From [Clostridium] innocuum (GTDB lineage Bacteria; Bacillota_I; Bacilli_A; Erysipelotrichales; Erysipelotrichaceae): DNA of 64,000 bases. The translations under genes were made by a program, and so were the position numbers. The stretch is taken from the NCBI GenBank assembly GCA_012317185.1, contig CP048838.1, positions 4,278,001-4,342,000 on the forward strand, in the 5' to 3' direction. The notes under the pieces were generated by a model. That model did no database searches. It worked only from the letters and a program-made list of their open reading frames with translations, and was not told where the DNA came from. Below are positions 63,321-64,000 of this stretch, piece after piece; position 1 is the stretch's first letter, and each line of letters begins with the position of its first letter.

Positions 63321-63339
63321 ATTATAGTATAAGTATACT
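63321..63339 (-). promoter_or_regulatory. ferritin -10 with adjoining palindrome
   Basis: Minus-strand TATAAT (63321-63326) sits next to AGTATA-AG-TATACT (63326-63339). No good -35 is seen, so the palindrome may bind an iron or peroxide regulator or activator. Confidence 0.45.
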
Positions 63340-63402
63340 CTGTATGGTTTGAATCCGGAAGTACCTTTTTACATTTTTTTACAATTTGTGACAGCTGTAT
63401 GA

Positions 63403-64000
63403 CTACTCCTTTGCGCGCTCCACCTTCAGCTTTTTGCCCTTGATGGTTTTCTGACGCAGCGCACGCAGCACCTGCAAGCCCTTACCATGCAGTATATCCA
63501 CATAGGACTGATAATCCTGTACCTGGATGACGCCGATATCATCCCCGCAGACCCCTTCTATTTCGCAAATGGCACCAACGATATCCCCGGGGCGGATTTT
63601 CTTTGTCTTCCCTCCGCCAAGATACAGCTTCATCATATCCTTGCGCAGTTCCTTCCCTTTTTCCTCTTTTTGAGATTTCGGAGTTCCCAGCTTTCTCAAT
63701 GTCTCAGCGTCCGCAATAACAGCTTCAAGCTCACTGCTGTCATGAAACTCCAGTGCATTCCCCAGATATTCTTCCAGCTCCTGAAGGCGGAAATCATCAT
63801 ATTGTGAAACAAAGGATATCGCGGTACCGCTTCGATCCAGTCTTGCAGAACGGCCGATACGGTGTATGTAGGTCTCTTTTTTATTTGGCATATCGTAATT
63901 GATAATATGCGTAACATCCTGTATATCAATGCCTCTTGCGGCAACATCCGTAGCGGTTAAAATACGAAGCTTCCCTAAACGAAAGTCCTTCATATTTTCC
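63403..64000 (-). CDS. DEAD-box RNA helicase with DbpA-like RNA-binding domain (5' part outside window)
   Basis: Only the C-terminal part is in the window; the frame is open to base 64000. Motif V is ILTATDVAARGIDI and motif VI HRIGRSARLDRSG. The last 75 residues (KLYLGGGKTKKIRPGDIVGAICEIEGVCGDDIGVIQV...) match the DbpA RNA-binding domain, which targets 23S rRNA in DbpA and YxiN. The ending KKLKVERAKE is basic. Ribosome assembly is the likely role. Confidence 0.9.
   Translation of the reverse strand, partial: ENMKDFRLGKLRILTATDVAARGIDIQDVTHIINYDMPNKKETYIHRIGRSARLDRSGTAISFVSQYDDFRLQELEEYLGNALEFHDSSELEAVIADAETLRKLGTPKSQKEEKGKELRKDMMKLYLGGGKTKKIRPGDIVGAICEIEGVCGDDIGVIQVQDYQSYVDILHGKGLQVLRALRQKTIKGKKLKVERAKE

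Noticed and set aside
1..64000. tRNA, rRNA, riboswitch or prophage genes
   Set aside because: Read for conserved tRNA arms, rRNA blocks and phage structural genes without finding any; the single Xer recombinase has no phage-like neighbours.

Overview
The window looks like the chromosome of a low-to-mid GC Firmicute. Strong AGGAGG ribosome sites, an AddAB recombination nuclease, a Spo0A-type DNA-binding domain, a sigma-54/LevR-controlled mannose-class PTS, several PRD, RpiR, LacI and MerR sugar or drug regulators and many PTS genes all fit the class Erysipelotrichia (a [Clostridium] innocuum-like gut organism). The genus-level placement is an inference from gene content, not from a search. No rRNA or tRNA gene was seen.

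Layout. 0-7 kb: dGTPase (runs off the left edge), a solitary tyrosine recombinase, a SWIM/SNF2 helicase and a stand-alone Spo0A C-terminal domain. 7.3-15.6 kb: a LevR-type sigma-54 activator followed by an operon with a textbook -24/-12 promoter that encodes a complete mannose-family PTS (IIA, IIB, IIC, IID), an M20 amidohydrolase and 6-phosphogluconate dehydrogenase. The IIB-IIC-IID part is visibly more AT-rich than its flanks. 15.9-29 kb: an Rpn-like nuclease, a possible small RNA, a membrane-anchored Ig-like protein, addBA, a C39-peptidase-like lipoprotein, a protein carrying only a GH3-type N-terminal motif, a cytidylate kinase-like protein and a decayed Gfo/Idh/MocA gene. 28.4-36.5 kb: an RpiR regulator divergent from a nine-gene operon (short 6-phosphogluconate dehydrogenase, second mannose-class PTS, 2-hydroxyacid dehydrogenase, KDPG aldolase, HAD phosphatase, membrane M28-like protein). 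Its promoter carries a repeated operator inside the -35/-10 spacer. Both mannose-class PTS loci therefore pair import with a 6-phosphogluconate dehydrogenase, which suggests sugar acids.

36.8-47.2 kb: translation genes (mnmG, prmC, prfA) mixed with broken genes: a frameshifted VanY-like peptidase, a pirin broken in a G6 tract and a LuxR/MalT-type regulator broken twice. A three-repeat CRISPR array with a type I-C-like repeat lies at 38.3 kb, and a possible type I toxin/antisense-RNA pair at 41.3-41.6 kb. 47.6-55.2 kb: a glucose-family EIICB, a PepV-like dipeptidase, a divergent PRD regulator, a separate IIA-Glc, a divergent ribulose-phosphate-epimerase-like enzyme and a YitT-type membrane protein, ended by a decayed IS605-type tnpB. 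56-64 kb: an ECF-like sigma factor with a Cys-containing tail, a DUF2461 protein, alsE with a LacI regulator, a MerR-ABC operon with a 19-bp-spacer promoter, ferritin, and the 3' part of a DEAD-box helicase that runs off the right edge.

The most interesting items are the orphan CRISPR array, the two sugar-acid-like PTS operons with readable regulatory logic, the lone Spo0A DNA-binding domain, the possible toxin/antisense locus at 41.3-41.6 kb and the cluster of single-base lesions between 36.8 and 47.2 kb.
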